From Pampus argenteus (taxonomy: Eukaryota > Chordata > Actinopteri > Scombriformes > Stromateidae), in contig CM072863.1 in assembly GCA_036937835.1 (NCBI GenBank), forward strand, positions 1,360,001 through 1,424,000: a stretch of 64,000 nucleotides of DNA, written 5' to 3'. Shown one piece after another: positions 25,710 through 37,234 of this stretch. The first letter of the stretch is position 1; the number at the start of each line of letters is the position of its first letter. Both the position numbers and the translations under genes were made by a program. The notes beneath the pieces were generated by a model, which ran no database searches, had not been told where the DNA came from, and was given only the letters and a program-made list of their open reading frames with translations.

Positions 25710-25783
25710 TGACGTCACACAGGTGGCGAGCTAATGGAAGTGTCAACAAACAAGACGTCACACGGAGAGGACGACGTGATTGG
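25710..25783 (-). promoter_or_regulatory. CRE/CCAAT promoter-like segment, possibly of mmp24os
   Basis: Contains a perfect palindromic CRE TGACGTCA at 25710-25717, a second AGACGTCA at 25753-25760 and ATTGG at 25779-25783, which reads CCAAT on the minus strand. The orientation of the CCAAT box suits a minus-strand transcript, and mmp24os needs an upstream non-coding exon. That link is inference. Confidence 0.4.
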
Positions 25784-25854
25784 CTCTGAGTGCTGATGCC
25801 GGTGCTGCACGAGGAGACCGGAGAAGACGGCGGTGTCTGCGGTTGCTATGCAGC

Positions 25855-25856
<2 letters not shown>

Positions 25857-25889
<33 letters not shown>
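25857..25889 (+). repeat. (CA)n microsatellite
   Basis: About 16 CA units adjoining the CRE-bearing segment. Confidence 0.95.
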
Positions 25890-25890
<1 letters not shown>

Positions 25891-26618
25891 CATAGAGACA
25901 AATCTGAGGCGAATAGAAATAGAGTGAAATAGAATAGAAACATATAGTCAGATGTCATATAGAATAGAATCTATACAGCAGATATTATTAAAAACATGAT
26001 GCTTTTATTGGAAAATAAACGACTGCTTTCACTGAAATTCATTCTTCAAATGTTTATTTATCGTTTGTGAAGTTTCACAAACAAACAAAGGACTCAGTTT
26101 GTTTTTTGTTTTTTTTAATTCTTAACTCATATATTCATCATGTCAGTCTGAGGATATATTTTCATAATTTAAGATATTATAGAATAAACAAAAAGCTTTC
26201 AGTTGTTCTGTTTCTTGTGTTTATTATTTTGATATGTTCTGAATTAAATGCATGTGTGTAATCATACTAGCTTATTTGTTTTTATATTTCTCTGTGTTTG
26301 TTAGTGTTTATTGATAATATGATTGACTGACTCAAATTGCTATTGCTGAAAAATAGAGCTGAAAATGTGATTTTAATATTTAATAATAACAATAATAAAA
26401 TTCAACCCTTTTCTGTAGCCAGATAGAGCAGCTGCAGTGCACAAACAGGATCAGATGTCTGAAGTCCAGCAGGAAAACATCTGAAACAAACAGCATTTAC
26501 ATATTCATTTTACAGACAGAGCAGATGTTATTTTAAGTATTTTAAAAAGATAATGTAACTTTTTTGTGGAATAAAAAACATATTATTATTATTAATAATA
26601 ACAATAATAATAGTAATA

Positions 26619-26649
<31 letters not shown>

Positions 26650-26811
26650 CAACATGTCACACTGGATCAGGTCTATGTAATATCTCCTGCACTTCCATTT
26701 AGTTGGACTCTTGAATGGCGAAGAAACAAATACGTTTGTCTATAATGTTTCTAATAAACGTGCAGGACACTTTGTTATAACGGATGCTACGTTCTACGTC
26801 ACCACGTTGAC
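25890..26811. other. intergenic, upstream of eif6
   Basis: Very AT-rich, with (TTA)n around 26581-26650. No gene seen. Confidence 0.6.
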
Positions 26812-26826
26812 CCGGAAGCGGAAGTG
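26812..26826 (+). promoter_or_regulatory. paired ETS sites, probable eif6 promoter
   Basis: CCGGAAGCGGAAGTG holds two tandem GGAA cores in the form typical of housekeeping and ribosome-biogenesis promoters. No TATA box is seen nearby. The start codon is 1.15 kb downstream, so a non-coding first exon and a first intron containing the minisatellite are likely. Confidence 0.5.
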
Positions 26827-27074
26827 AACACGGAACGTTCAGGGACTCATCTGCACGCACGTTGGCAGGCCGCGACTCTTCCTCCGGTAACTTTTCGTGA
26901 CTTTTCACTGAATATCAGCGGTTGTTTGAACACAGACTGTGTTGTGTGTTTATACCAGCGGCTCGTTAATAAAACACGTGTTTATGTGACTAGTTTCACT
27001 TCCTGTCTGCTAAATATTAACTTAAACACCCGCTAGCCTGTTAGCTGTCATAGCCCGGCTCAACTGTTCCACAT

Positions 27075-27960
27075 GTGTACATGTACACGGCTCAGTATGT
27101 GATGTGTGTACATGTACACGGCTCAGTATGTGATGTGTGTACATGTACACGGCTGAGTACGTGATGTGTGTACATGTACACGGCTGAGTACGTGATGTGT
27201 GTACAGGTACGCGGCTCAGTACGTGATGTGTGTACATGTACGCGGCTGAGTACGTGATGTGTGTACATGTACACGGCTGAGTACGTGATGTGTGTACAGG
27301 TACACGGCTGAGTACGTGATGTGTGTACAGGTACGCGGCTCAGTACGTGATGTGTGTACATGTACACAGCTCAGTATGTGATGTGTGTACATGTACACGG
27401 CTGAGTATGTGACGTGTGTACATGTACACGGCTCAGTACGTTATGTGTGTACATGTACACGGCTCAGTATGTGATGTGTGTACATGTACACGGCTCAGTA
27501 TGTGATGTGTGTACATGTACACGGCTCAGTACGTGATGTGTGTACATGTACACGGCTCAGTACGTGATGTGTGTACAGGTACACGGCTCAGTATGTGATG
27601 TGTGTACATGTACACGGCTGAGTACGTGATGTGTGTACAGGTACACGGCTCAGTACGTGATGTGTGTACAGGTACACGGCTCAGTATGTGATGTGTGTAC
27701 ATGTACACGGCTGAGTACGTGATGTGTGTACAGGTACACGGCTCAGTACGTGATGTGTGTACATGTACACGGCTCAGTACGTGATGTGTGTACATGTACA
27801 CGGCTGAGTATGTGATGTGTGTACAGGTACACGGCTGAGTACGTGATGTGTGTACAGGTACACGGCTCAGTACGTGATGTGTGTACATGTACACGGCTGA
27901 GTATGTGATGTGTGTACATGTACACGGCTGAGTATGTGATGTGTGTACAGGTACAGAGCT
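27075..27960 (+). repeat. 31-bp minisatellite abutting the eif6 start codon
   Basis: About 28 copies of a 31-bp unit: the 10-bp palindrome GTACATGTAC, then ACGGCTCAGTACGTGATGTGT. Variants are GTACAGGTAC, ACGCGG, CTGAG and GTATG. It ends about 15 bp before the eif6 ATG. Because 31 is not a multiple of 3 and the minus strand has no stop, long minus-strand reading frames arise; these are not genes. Confidence 0.97.
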
Positions 27961-27974
27961 GAGTTTCCTCCATC

Positions 27975-28081
27975 ATGGCTGTGAGAGCATCATTTGAGAA
28001 AAACAACGAGATCGGCTGCTTCGCCAAACTCACCAACACGTACTGTCTGGTGGCTGTCGGCGGCTCGGAGAACTTCTACAG
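27975..28081 (+). CDS. eif6: eif6 first coding exon
   Basis: ATG in the context CCATCATGG; donor GTGAAG. Encodes MAVRASFEKNNEIGCFAKL through SENFY and two bases of Ser. Confidence 0.96.
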
Positions 28082-28881
28082 GTGAAGTTTACCTTACCTT
28101 TACTTAGTAACTAAGTACAAACAAGTACATAACTAAGTACTGTACTTAACTATAATTTAGAGGTAATTGTACTTTACTTGAGTATTTCCATGTGATGCTA
28201 CTTTATACTTCTACTACATGTCAGAGGTAAATCTAGTACTTTCTACTCCACTACATTTATCTGACAGCTTTAGTTACTGTTCAGATGCAGATTTGACTCA
28301 ATAGATAATATAAGAAGCTTTTAAAATCCAACACATTGTTAAAGATGAAACCAGTGGTTTCAACCTTTTAGTCTGTTGACGTCTTACTAAAAGCAGTGTG
28401 TAGTCGGGTCACATTTCAGATGTCTATGAGTTGTTAACAGCTCCACCAAACAGTGATTTTTACCTCTTTAACTACATCAATGTCACATTATTATCATTGT
28501 ATTGTATATATATTTACAATATATATATTAGATTTGTTTTAATTTTTAAATAAGCAGCATGAAAAGTGGTGAGTCAGCTACAAGCAGCTGTTTGTGTCGT
28601 AGTCGTGGATGTACTGGTAACTATCACTGGATTCTCAGGCAGGTTCTGAAGCCTTTTTTTCCCCCTCTAGTATTTCCAAGCAGATTTATCAAACCCTCTT
28701 TGCATTATGAGGGGATCTTCTCATGGTCAGTATGAACAGGAACAATGAATATATATTTAATATTTATCTCTTCACAGTGTGTTTGAAGGTGAATTGTCAG
28801 AAACCATCCCAGTGGTTCACGCTTCCATCGCAGGCTGTCGCATCATCGGGAGGATGTGTGTGGGTGAGTGTCGCTCTGCAC

Positions 28882-28936
<55 letters not shown>

Positions 28937-30832
28937 CAAAAGACACTTTGTTATTACACATCATTTTGTTTACATCTCCCAGTCAATAATTTCATAGCAG
29001 TTCCAAAACCAAACTGAAGGTGGACATTCGATGTTTAAGATTACATCAATGCAGACACCTTTGTGCACCCGATGACGTCACTGTTTGTCCTGTAACCAGG
29101 TAACCGTCACGGTCTGATGGTGCCCAGCAACACGACAGACCAGGAGCTGCAGCACATCAGAAACTGCCTGCCGGACACAGTGAGGATCCAGCGGGTGGAG
29201 GAGAGGCTGTCGGCTCTCGGGAACGTCATCGCCTGCAACGACTACGTAGCGCTCGTCCACCCCGACCTGGACCGGGTACAGCATCTACTCCTTGTTTTAG
29301 TTGTTGGTTGTTCATGGAAAAGAGAAGCTTCTTATTTACAACATCATCAGAACCACGAGTGAAGTATTGAATATGATATAATACCTGCAGGGAACGATGA
29401 CGTCCTCATCTATTCAGCTACTGTCACAGGACGAAAGAAACCAGAACATGTTGACATTTAAGAATCTGATGATTGTTTTTCTCAAACAAAATGACTCAAA
29501 ACGACAAAGCTATTATTTAAAAAATATCTGTGTCTCTGTCTTCAGGAGACGGAGGAGATCCTCGCAGATGCTCTGAAAGTGGAGGTTTTCCGTCAGACGG
29601 TAGCAGAGCAGGTCCTGGTCGGCTCCTACTGCGCGTTCAGCAACCAGGGAGGCCTCGTCCACCCAAAGACATCCATAGAAGACCAGGACGAGCTGTCGTC
29701 TCTGCTGCAGGTTCCCCTCGTGGTGAGTCTGTTTACTGCAACAAACACAATGTACGTCAGAGGCTGTCATCACGATCCATCCTGACAGTAAAGCTAACTT
29801 CCTGTTCAGGCCGGCACAGTCAACCGGGGCAGTGAGGTGATCGCGGCAGGGATGGTGGTCAACGACTGGTGCGCGTTCTGCGGCCTGGACACCACCAGCA
29901 CCGAGCTGTCCGTCATTGAGAGTGTCTTCAGACTGAGCGACACGGCGCAGCCCTCCGCCATCGCCACCAGCATGAGAGACTCGCTGATTGACAGGTGAGA
30001 CACATATTCTGCACATTTCCAGCTCTATATTTATATTCTGGGTCTCCACTGGAATATCTCTGCATGGTTTCCTGTTAAAACCTCCTTATTGATCTCATAC
30101 AGGCCATTTTAGCTCCTGTCTCTTTAAGACCCGCCTCCTGAGGAGACTGCTCTGTTCTGATTGGCGGGATATGTGATTTAAAACAGTGGTTTACGCTTCA
30201 CTTTGTCCTTTATGACAGTAAAATGAAGTCATTTTGCACAATTGTCTGTTTTTTTTATGGAACAGATTAATGTATAAACTACAACAAAAAAGAAAACGTT
30301 AGAAAGTATTAAGAAGTCTTAACAAGACTAAATCACTCAAGACTTTTTGTAAATTAAAAATGTATTGTATGTAGTTCTAACTTGTAATTAGTTAATCTAT
30401 ACTTTAATTTTCTGCCGGCTGTCTGGGTCAAGGCGATGCAACTAACGATCATTTACTTTATAGATTTATTCTCTGATGAATCACTAAAACATCAGAAAAC
30501 AAAGTGACATCATCACAACTTTAATAACCTCGATGCATCAAAATTTGGTGTTTTTGCTTGAAAAACGACGAGTAATTAATCAGAAATTGCGTCACAGCAG
30601 CACTCAAACAGCCGATCTGCGGCGTGTACAGCATCGTGCGTAGGGATACAGACGTCCTGCACTTCAGAATATAGTGCCACTGACGCCCAAGTAGAGCTTC
30701 TGTTTGGTGGGTTGTTTTATTTTTGCGCTCAACTCGATCCATCCAGTTTAATGTGAGTTACAGCAGCCGAGAAATGTTTTCCTGTCACCTCAACTGTCCT
30801 CTCCTCTGCTGTTTCCCACCAGCATGGCGTAA
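27975..30832 (+). CDS. eif6: eif6, eukaryotic translation initiation factor 6
   Basis: Anti-association factor that binds the 60S ribosomal subunit, needed for late 60S maturation in nucleolus and cytoplasm and released by the EFL1-SBDS step. Exons 27975-28081, 28778-28863, 29100-29275, 29546-29722, 29810-29994 and 30823-30832 join to 741 nt, 246 residues plus stop; the family is usually about 245. The sequence starts MAVRASFEKNNEIGCFAKL and keeps the near-invariant NTYCLV, GGSENFYSVFEGEL, NTTDQELQHIRN, SNQGGLVHPKTS and GLDTTSTELS blocks of the five-fold pentein fold. The last exon supplies only the final Ser base plus Met-Ala before TAA, so the end reads SMA where human has SLT. Polyadenylation signals are at about 31529-31539. 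Convergent with map1lc3a. Confidence 0.97.
28778..28863 (+). CDS. eif6: eif6 coding exon 2
   Basis: Acceptor TCTTCACAG, donor GTGAGT. Encodes VFEGELSETIPVVHASIAGC then RIIGRMCV and the first base of Gly. A (CA)n run starts 19 bp into the following intron. Confidence 0.96.
28880..28933 (+). repeat. (CA)n microsatellite
   Basis: About 26 CA units immediately inside eif6 intron 2. Confidence 0.96.
29100..29275 (+). CDS. eif6: eif6 coding exon 3
   Basis: Acceptor GTAACCAG, donor GTACAG. Encodes NRHGLMVPSNTTDQELQHIR through NDYVALVHPDLDR, ending in phase 0. Confidence 0.96.
29546..29722 (+). CDS. eif6: eif6 coding exon 4
   Basis: Acceptor CTGTCTTCAG, donor GTGAGT, 59 whole codons: ETEEILADALKVEVFRQ through SSLLQVPLV. 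Confidence 0.96.
29810..29994 (+). CDS. eif6: eif6 coding exon 5
   Basis: Acceptor TTCCTGTTCAG, donor GTGAGA. Encodes AGTVNRGSEVIAAGMVVNDW through TSMRDSLID and two bases of Ser. Confidence 0.96.
30003..30175 (-). repeat. dispersed repeat family B, copy in eif6 intron 5
   Basis: Starts 8 bp after the donor of eif6 exon 5 and shares CTCTGCATGGTTTCCTGTTA, TAGCTCCTGTCTCTTTAAG and CTCTGTTCTGATTGG with 20085-20300. Confidence 0.6.
30823..30832 (+). CDS. eif6: eif6 last coding exon, ten coding nucleotides
   Basis: Acceptor TTTCCCACCAG, then C ATG GCG TAA. The frame closes the 246-residue protein; the short last coding exon matches the family's usual layout. Confidence 0.8.
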
Positions 30833-31540
30833 ACCAGCGCTGCGGTCTCCTGCTGCTCCTGGTCTCAACAAGCTGCCGGACTTCTTTTCACATTTCACCC
30901 TCACTCAGAAGTCACAGCTCCCTCCTGCAGCCAGCCGTCATTTTCTACCCGTTTCTTTTAAACATTTGGTTTCATCTTTTTCATCTGGTGACCTCAGTGA
31001 TGTTATCAGCTTTGTGCAAAGACATCATCACCTTCTCATCTCTGGTGCAGACGGAGACAGGTGGAGGTGATCGGTCGAGTTTGCTGGAAGGAAGCCGTGC
31101 AGAAATGTTTTCTCTCTGTTTGGAAGCTGTGCCAAAAGTAATTAAAACTCATATGTATTTCTGTGCCTGTATCTAAACTTAATTTGTAGGAACCTGCTGT
31201 GATCTGAGTGTAATTCTTAAACACCTGAACGGGAAACTGCCAGTTGCTTTGATAGATTTAATGAGGGACTGTAGTCACCTAAAGTCAGCCAGGATTCCCA
31301 GACGTGCCCTGTCGCTGAACCTGTAAGACATTATTATTAAACTAATAACGCAACGGGGGTAGCGTGTGATTTCAGTGTCTGTAACGTTAAAGTCTGAAGA
31401 GAAACCGTCAACATTTCAAAGCAGAAATTGATGTTTTTCTCAGACTGTTAAATGAGATTCAGATTCTTTTTACTTCAGTGTTTCGCAAGTCAATGGTTGA
31501 TATTTCTGAACAAACGTCACGTCTGTAAAATAAAATAAAT
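30833..31540 (+). other. eif6 3' UTR
   Basis: Non-coding sequence after the eif6 stop, ending near overlapping AATAAA hexamers at 31529-31539. An earlier ATTAAA at about 31140 could also serve. Confidence 0.45.
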
Positions 31541-33760
31541 CGCCGTCTTTCTATTTGATGTGTTTTTGATTGGATTTACGTCACTACATTTATTTGCTGT
31601 TATTGCATTAAAAAATATGTTTTTAAAATATATATTATATAAATATTGAATTATTGTTAAATCTAAGGTACTTGTACTCAACATCAGTATTGCCACTTTA
31701 TCCTACTGGATATAAAAATATCCTGTCTTTATCTGATAACTTCAGATTAGTGTCAACATGCAGGCAACAAACACACAGTGATCACATGAACAGCGTTTAA
31801 AGGCAACTTTTTTTTAATTATTATTATTGGCAAATGCTTTGAATAAGGTTGTAGCAATGCAACTATGTACACGCCTGCAAATAGTGACAATGTCAGAAAG
31901 CCTGAAGAAAAACACACTTTGTGATACAACTCGATTATATGATCGTTTATACGCACACTTTTTTTTTGTTTGTTTCAAACATACACATATTTTCAGTTTT
32001 TGGTTTGGGAAACAACTAAAGACTTTTTGCTCAAAATAAAAATACAATTATATCTATAATGCGTAAAATCAATATACATTTATAAAAAAAAACCATGCAA
32101 TGTTTGTAGTGCATCACGACCTTTCTTGTCTATAAAGTCTTATTAAACAAAGGCAGACATACAGAGAAGAGAAGCAGATACAAAAACAAGTGATAATTGA
32201 TATATAGATACAGTAATTCCTAAAAAAAAAGAAGTCAATGCCAACTCTCATATTCATATTAAGTTATGTGCAAAAGAAGCTCATTCATTTCCTACATTAA
32301 ATACACAGTAATATGTCTAATGCTCAACTCTATGCTACCGTGACACACGTGGCGTTCTTACAAGCTCTCTAACGCGAGGTCAGGAGGAGACGTCGCCCCT
32401 CACAGGAGAAACGATATTAAAGCGGGGCCTTGTTCCACCTCAGAAAGCTTCTCTGGGATCTGATTACATCCTGGCTGCCAAACTCAGGCTGCGTCAACTT
32501 TGCTCAATAAAAAAAATGGGATTATTTTATTGGCATTTCACCGCACTGCCAAAGAAAAACAGACAGTGTGTCAAAACAAAAGCATCCTGTGTGTGATCAG
32601 CTCTGTGTGATCCATGGAGACAGTATCTCCTCCTGTGCTGCTGCTCCAAACCAACAGTGTCAGTTTGCAGCTCGATAATCGCTCGCTTCCTTTTAAACAG
32701 AGCATGAAAAGCGAGTGAGCGTTTCCCTTCTGTGTGTCTCCACTCAAACACGGCTGCCTAAAATCTACTGAATAGGCCTTTAAATATGCTTCACCTGATT
32801 GGTTCATTAAATGTAGTTAAATACGGGGCGGGCGGAGGGGGGTTGTGCAGGAAGAGTGACAGGTGAGTCATGACTCCTCTACATGTGCATTATGCTAACG
32901 GGACAAAAAGTCGGCTGCAGCAGCTGGCGTTACAGGAGAGGGAGGGGTGACGTGTTATGATATATGATGGAAACCTGGGGGAGGAGGGGGGGGGGTCAAT
33001 ATTGCACATGTCAAATCACTGCAAATGCTTTCAATCTTACGAGTGTTACAGTCACTTGTAGCCTGATTGTCAGCAGCGAGCTGGCAAAGCTGAGCTTCAG
33101 ACCGACAGTAAAATGATGATTAAAATAAACTGAGAACGAGCTATAAAACATAAACTCAACTGCAGCGAATATCTCAAACAAAAAGACAATGATCAAAAAA
33201 ACAAAACAAAACAGAAATTCAAGATAAAAAAAAGGTAAAACGGCTATGATATTTTTCTGTTTAGCTTCTACAACTTCTGCTGAAATGACAAGACAGCAAA
33301 TTATGGGATAGTTACGAAGTTTACCTGCGTACATATCAGAGGGTAAAAACTCTAAAGCGGATCAGTGACTCCGTCAGCCGAGCTTCAAATGAACTCTGGC
33401 TGGTTTCAACTTTAGCTTGACGAATACATACTGTGTGTATGTGTATGTAGAGTTTTAAGGATGAAAACCAATCAGTCAATCAATGAATAGTGCTGTTGTA
33501 CAGCATTAACTGCTGGTTGGTTTACACCAGCCCTTTAAAATCAGAGACCTCAGTCTGTGCGGGAGAGAAAGTCCTCCAACGTGGCCGCCTGCCGCGTACA
33601 CACTGACTGACGGGGTGCTGCTGCGTCGGCCTGCAAAGCAACAAAGTGGAGATTGGTGGTTTCTGCTTGGTTCTGACACACATATACCTGTTTTTCCCCC
33701 TCGGCCCTCGCCCTTTCCTCCCACCTGAAGGTGCCCCGCTCGCCCTCCCCCTCCCCCTCT
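31541..33760 (-). other. map1lc3a 3' UTR and gap between convergent genes
   Basis: No coding exon. A minus-strand AATAAA at 32527-32532 could end the map1lc3a transcript, giving a 3' UTR of about 1.2 kb; another candidate may lie beyond. GC-rich pieces occur at 32820-33000. Confidence 0.45.
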
Positions 33761-33923
33761 CTAGCAGCCGAAGGTCTCCTGCGAGGCGTAGACCATGTAG
33801 AGGAAGCCGTCCTCGTCTCTCTCCTGCTCGTAGATCTCAGAGATGGGTGTGGACACCGACACCATGCTGTGCTGGTTGACCAGCAGGAAGAAGGCCTGCG
33901 TGGGGTTCAGCTGCAGCCGGCGC
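33761..33923 (-). CDS. map1lc3a: map1lc3a last coding exon
   Basis: Acceptor CTGCAG on the minus strand. Encodes RLQLNPTQAFFLLVNQHSMV through VYASQETFGC; stop TAG at 33761-33763. Confidence 0.96.
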
Positions 33924-36900
33924 CTGCAGGAATAAAACCGAAAGCAAAGGAGAAGTTGAGGAACATCACATCACATGAATTGTTTATTTATGTCCATTAT
34001 GAAAAGGACGGGTACACAAATGTTCAAATCTGTCATAAATCAACATCCAGGAGCCTAAATTAACATGAACCATGTTTTTCTTGCTGTAATCATCCTCCTG
34101 TTCATACTGACCATTAGATCCCTTCATAATACACTTACAATGGAAGTGATGGAGACTAAACCCACAAACATGTCTTCAAATGTTTATCTGAAGCTTCAAA
34201 CCTTGTTTTATTGGTCAGAATGAATACAGACACATGACAAAGTACGTTTTGTCTTAGAAACATGTTTTTAGCTGCTCTCATTTTTAGCTCGTGTTTCTCA
34301 TGTTTCACCTCCCATCAGTCTCCTCTTTTCATCCTCATTTTTAAAACAGCAGCATTCATTTTTGAGTCAATGCTCTTTTGCCCTAACATGCTGACGGACC
34401 CTGAATGCATCACGAGAGGATGAATCTGCAGCTAAAGGCTGCTTCAAATCAAGAAAATCTTTATATTTCTGCCTCATCAGACAGTTCATCATAAAATATA
34501 TATAACAAACTGAATCCTTAACTTGCTCTTGAGGCATGTAAAACGCAGTATGTGTTACTGCATGTCTTGTGTTTAACGTTGGTAAATCATGCGTGTGTTT
34601 GTTTACCTGATGATCTTCACCAGCTCACTCATGTTGACGTGGTCGGGCACCAGGAACTTGGTCTTGTCCAAGACGGGCAGCTGCTTCTCTCCCTTATACC
34701 GCTCGATGATCACCTGCAGCAGCAGAAACACACAGTACTTTGGAAAAAGGTTCGGAAAATACGCTTTCCTGCTGATGTTTAGATGAGATCGATATCTAGC
34801 ATGCGATTAGCCAGTGAATGTGTGTGTGTGTGTTGCTTTTGCTGGGTGTTTCTCTACCTCACACATACTGACACTTGTGTAACAGCAGCTACGTCATGTA
34901 TTCAAAAGCCAAACATGTAAATGAACACAGCAGAGCACAAAGATGTCTGACTGCTAAGGTGTGACCCGTGTGGAGGTCTGATTTAAAGCTCAGCTTACGG
35001 GGATCTTGTTGGGGTGCTGCTCACGGATCTGCTGGACCTCTTTGCACCGGTCAGCTGTGGAAACCCAAAGACACGATTCATAAACAAGAGGCCAAACTCA
35101 AACACATATTTTGAAGCTTCAAAATGTATTCAGAGAAAAGAAACGGAGGACAAACGAGCCCAGATGTGTCATTTAAAACGTGTAAAATCATGTCCTTATT
35201 TCTAGTCTTATTATATTCAACTGAATACAGTTTAATCACATCGTACGACAGCCAGTGTAACAGACAGATAATAATCCATCCTGCTCTGCTCGAACCTGCC
35301 TCCTCCAGGTTTGTCTCATCCTGTATTTCCTTAAAGATCACTATCTGACTCATGTAGAGCTGCAACGCTTAAGTTCATTAATCAATTATTTATCTCGAGC
35401 CGTAACAGATGTTTATTTCATCATGGTATTAATCAAACAGCAGAAAACCTTAATAAATGCTCTTAACAGGATCCTACAGCAAACGGTGGCGTCATTATAT
35501 GTGTTAAATATAAGTAATATAAGTATATAAATATAAGTCAAGGCACCAACATGTCACATTAAAACCTGGAATCATCAAAAATTTGCTTAAAAAATGACTT
35601 AAATGATGATCGATTAATATTCTTTCATTCCACTAACCGATTAATCATCTTATAGTTGCAGCAATTTATTGCCAACTTTGCTTCCACTTCTCTACGTCTC
35701 AGAGGGAAATATTGTTCAACTCCACTTCATTTATCTGACAGCTTCAGTTGCTGGAGCTGCAACAATTAGTCAATTAATTGATTAACTTGACAACTATTCT
35801 GATGATTTATTAATCATTTTGAGTCATTTATTAAGTTTCTATGACAGTAAACTGAATATTTACATATATTATACAACTGTTTTATTCTCACATAACTCTG
35901 TTTCCTTTTGGTTGACTGGCAGAGCTCTTTACAGCAGGTGTGTGTGTTAATTTACATATTTCACAACTTGGCTTATGATTTGTAAGTGATTGTGGCCTTT
36001 TTATTGCTGCAGCTCTGCAATGTTTTTTTTTTATCAGTTCAGGCTCTGACAACACGCTGCCCTCTGCGAGGTTCAGAATAAACTGCTGCCCCATTTCCAG
36101 CAGGGGTCAAAGCTCAGACGGCAGCGAGGACAAACAGTGAAGTGTGAATGGCTCCTTTGTCGAGGTCTGGGGGTGTTTTCCTTCGCCGGCTGTGGGAGGA
36201 TTGGTGATATTTGCTAGAATATAACTGTATTTATTAAAGGATGCTGTAGATTTAGGCAACTCTGCAGACACTTGAAAGCCATCACAGATGAGATAATTCA
36301 TTTTCTTATTATTGTTAGACTTCAGCCTTTTAGCTACAAGTCTTTTTCCCGGCTTTGCATGTAAATAGTCGATGCTCCTCCCATTTCTAGAGGTTCAAAG
36401 GAAATCTACCTTTAGATCTGGTTCATATTATAATACGATAGTTATCCAGATTTCCTATGTAATAAGAGCTCAGGTGTAGTAGTAACTTCAGCCTTTGTGA
36501 CCCTTCATATTTGTCAGTGTTTCTCTTTGAGGTTTTGTTATTATTTACTGAAAGAAACCAGAAAACAAGGAACTCTGATGATGGATTAGTCGACTAATAG
36601 TTGTAGCTGTAAACTGTTCACTCTGGTTACATAATAGTGATGTGTGTCAGTGTGACACAGAGCACACAACTCGAGTTCATAGACGTCGTTTTATAAAATA
36701 TTGAAAATTTTGACCAAACCAAGTAATTTATTATCCAAATAGTTGTCAACTAATTGATTAATCGAAGTATTTTTCGGTGTGGTACTGCTAGTTGTATTCA
36801 GTACTTGTACATGAACGCAGTAGTCGAGTATTTTTCCGTCTCCGGACAGACTGGACTCCTCCCCGGACAGACTAGACCCCTCCCCGGACAGACTGGACCC

Positions 36901-37182
36901 CTCCCCGGACAGACTGGACCCCTCCCCGGACAGACTGGACTCCTCCCCGGACAGACTGGACTCCTCCCCGGACAGACTGGACCCCTCCCCGCCGCTTTTC
37001 GGCTTCAAATTACATCATAAATCACTGAACACGTGTGCTGGGATAATGTGTCAGCACATGTTGTTTTCCTTTGAGCAAACACCAAACACCAACTGCTTAT
37101 TTAGTCCAGCTCATATCCAGCTGTGTGGACGCTGGGCCTTGCTAGCTTCAAGGCTAATGTGACAGTGACCCAGATGGCCTTT

Positions 37183-37234
<52 letters not shown>

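Noticed and set aside
27022..28039. Long minus-strand open frames rich in THHVLSRV-type repeats
   Set aside because: They are translations of the 31-bp minisatellite, which lacks stops on that strand; no splice or start evidence, and all three frames are open.
36691..37020. Repeat proteins SGEGSSL and TGPLPGQ on both strands
   Set aside because: 21-bp intronic minisatellite; both strands are open simply because of the period.
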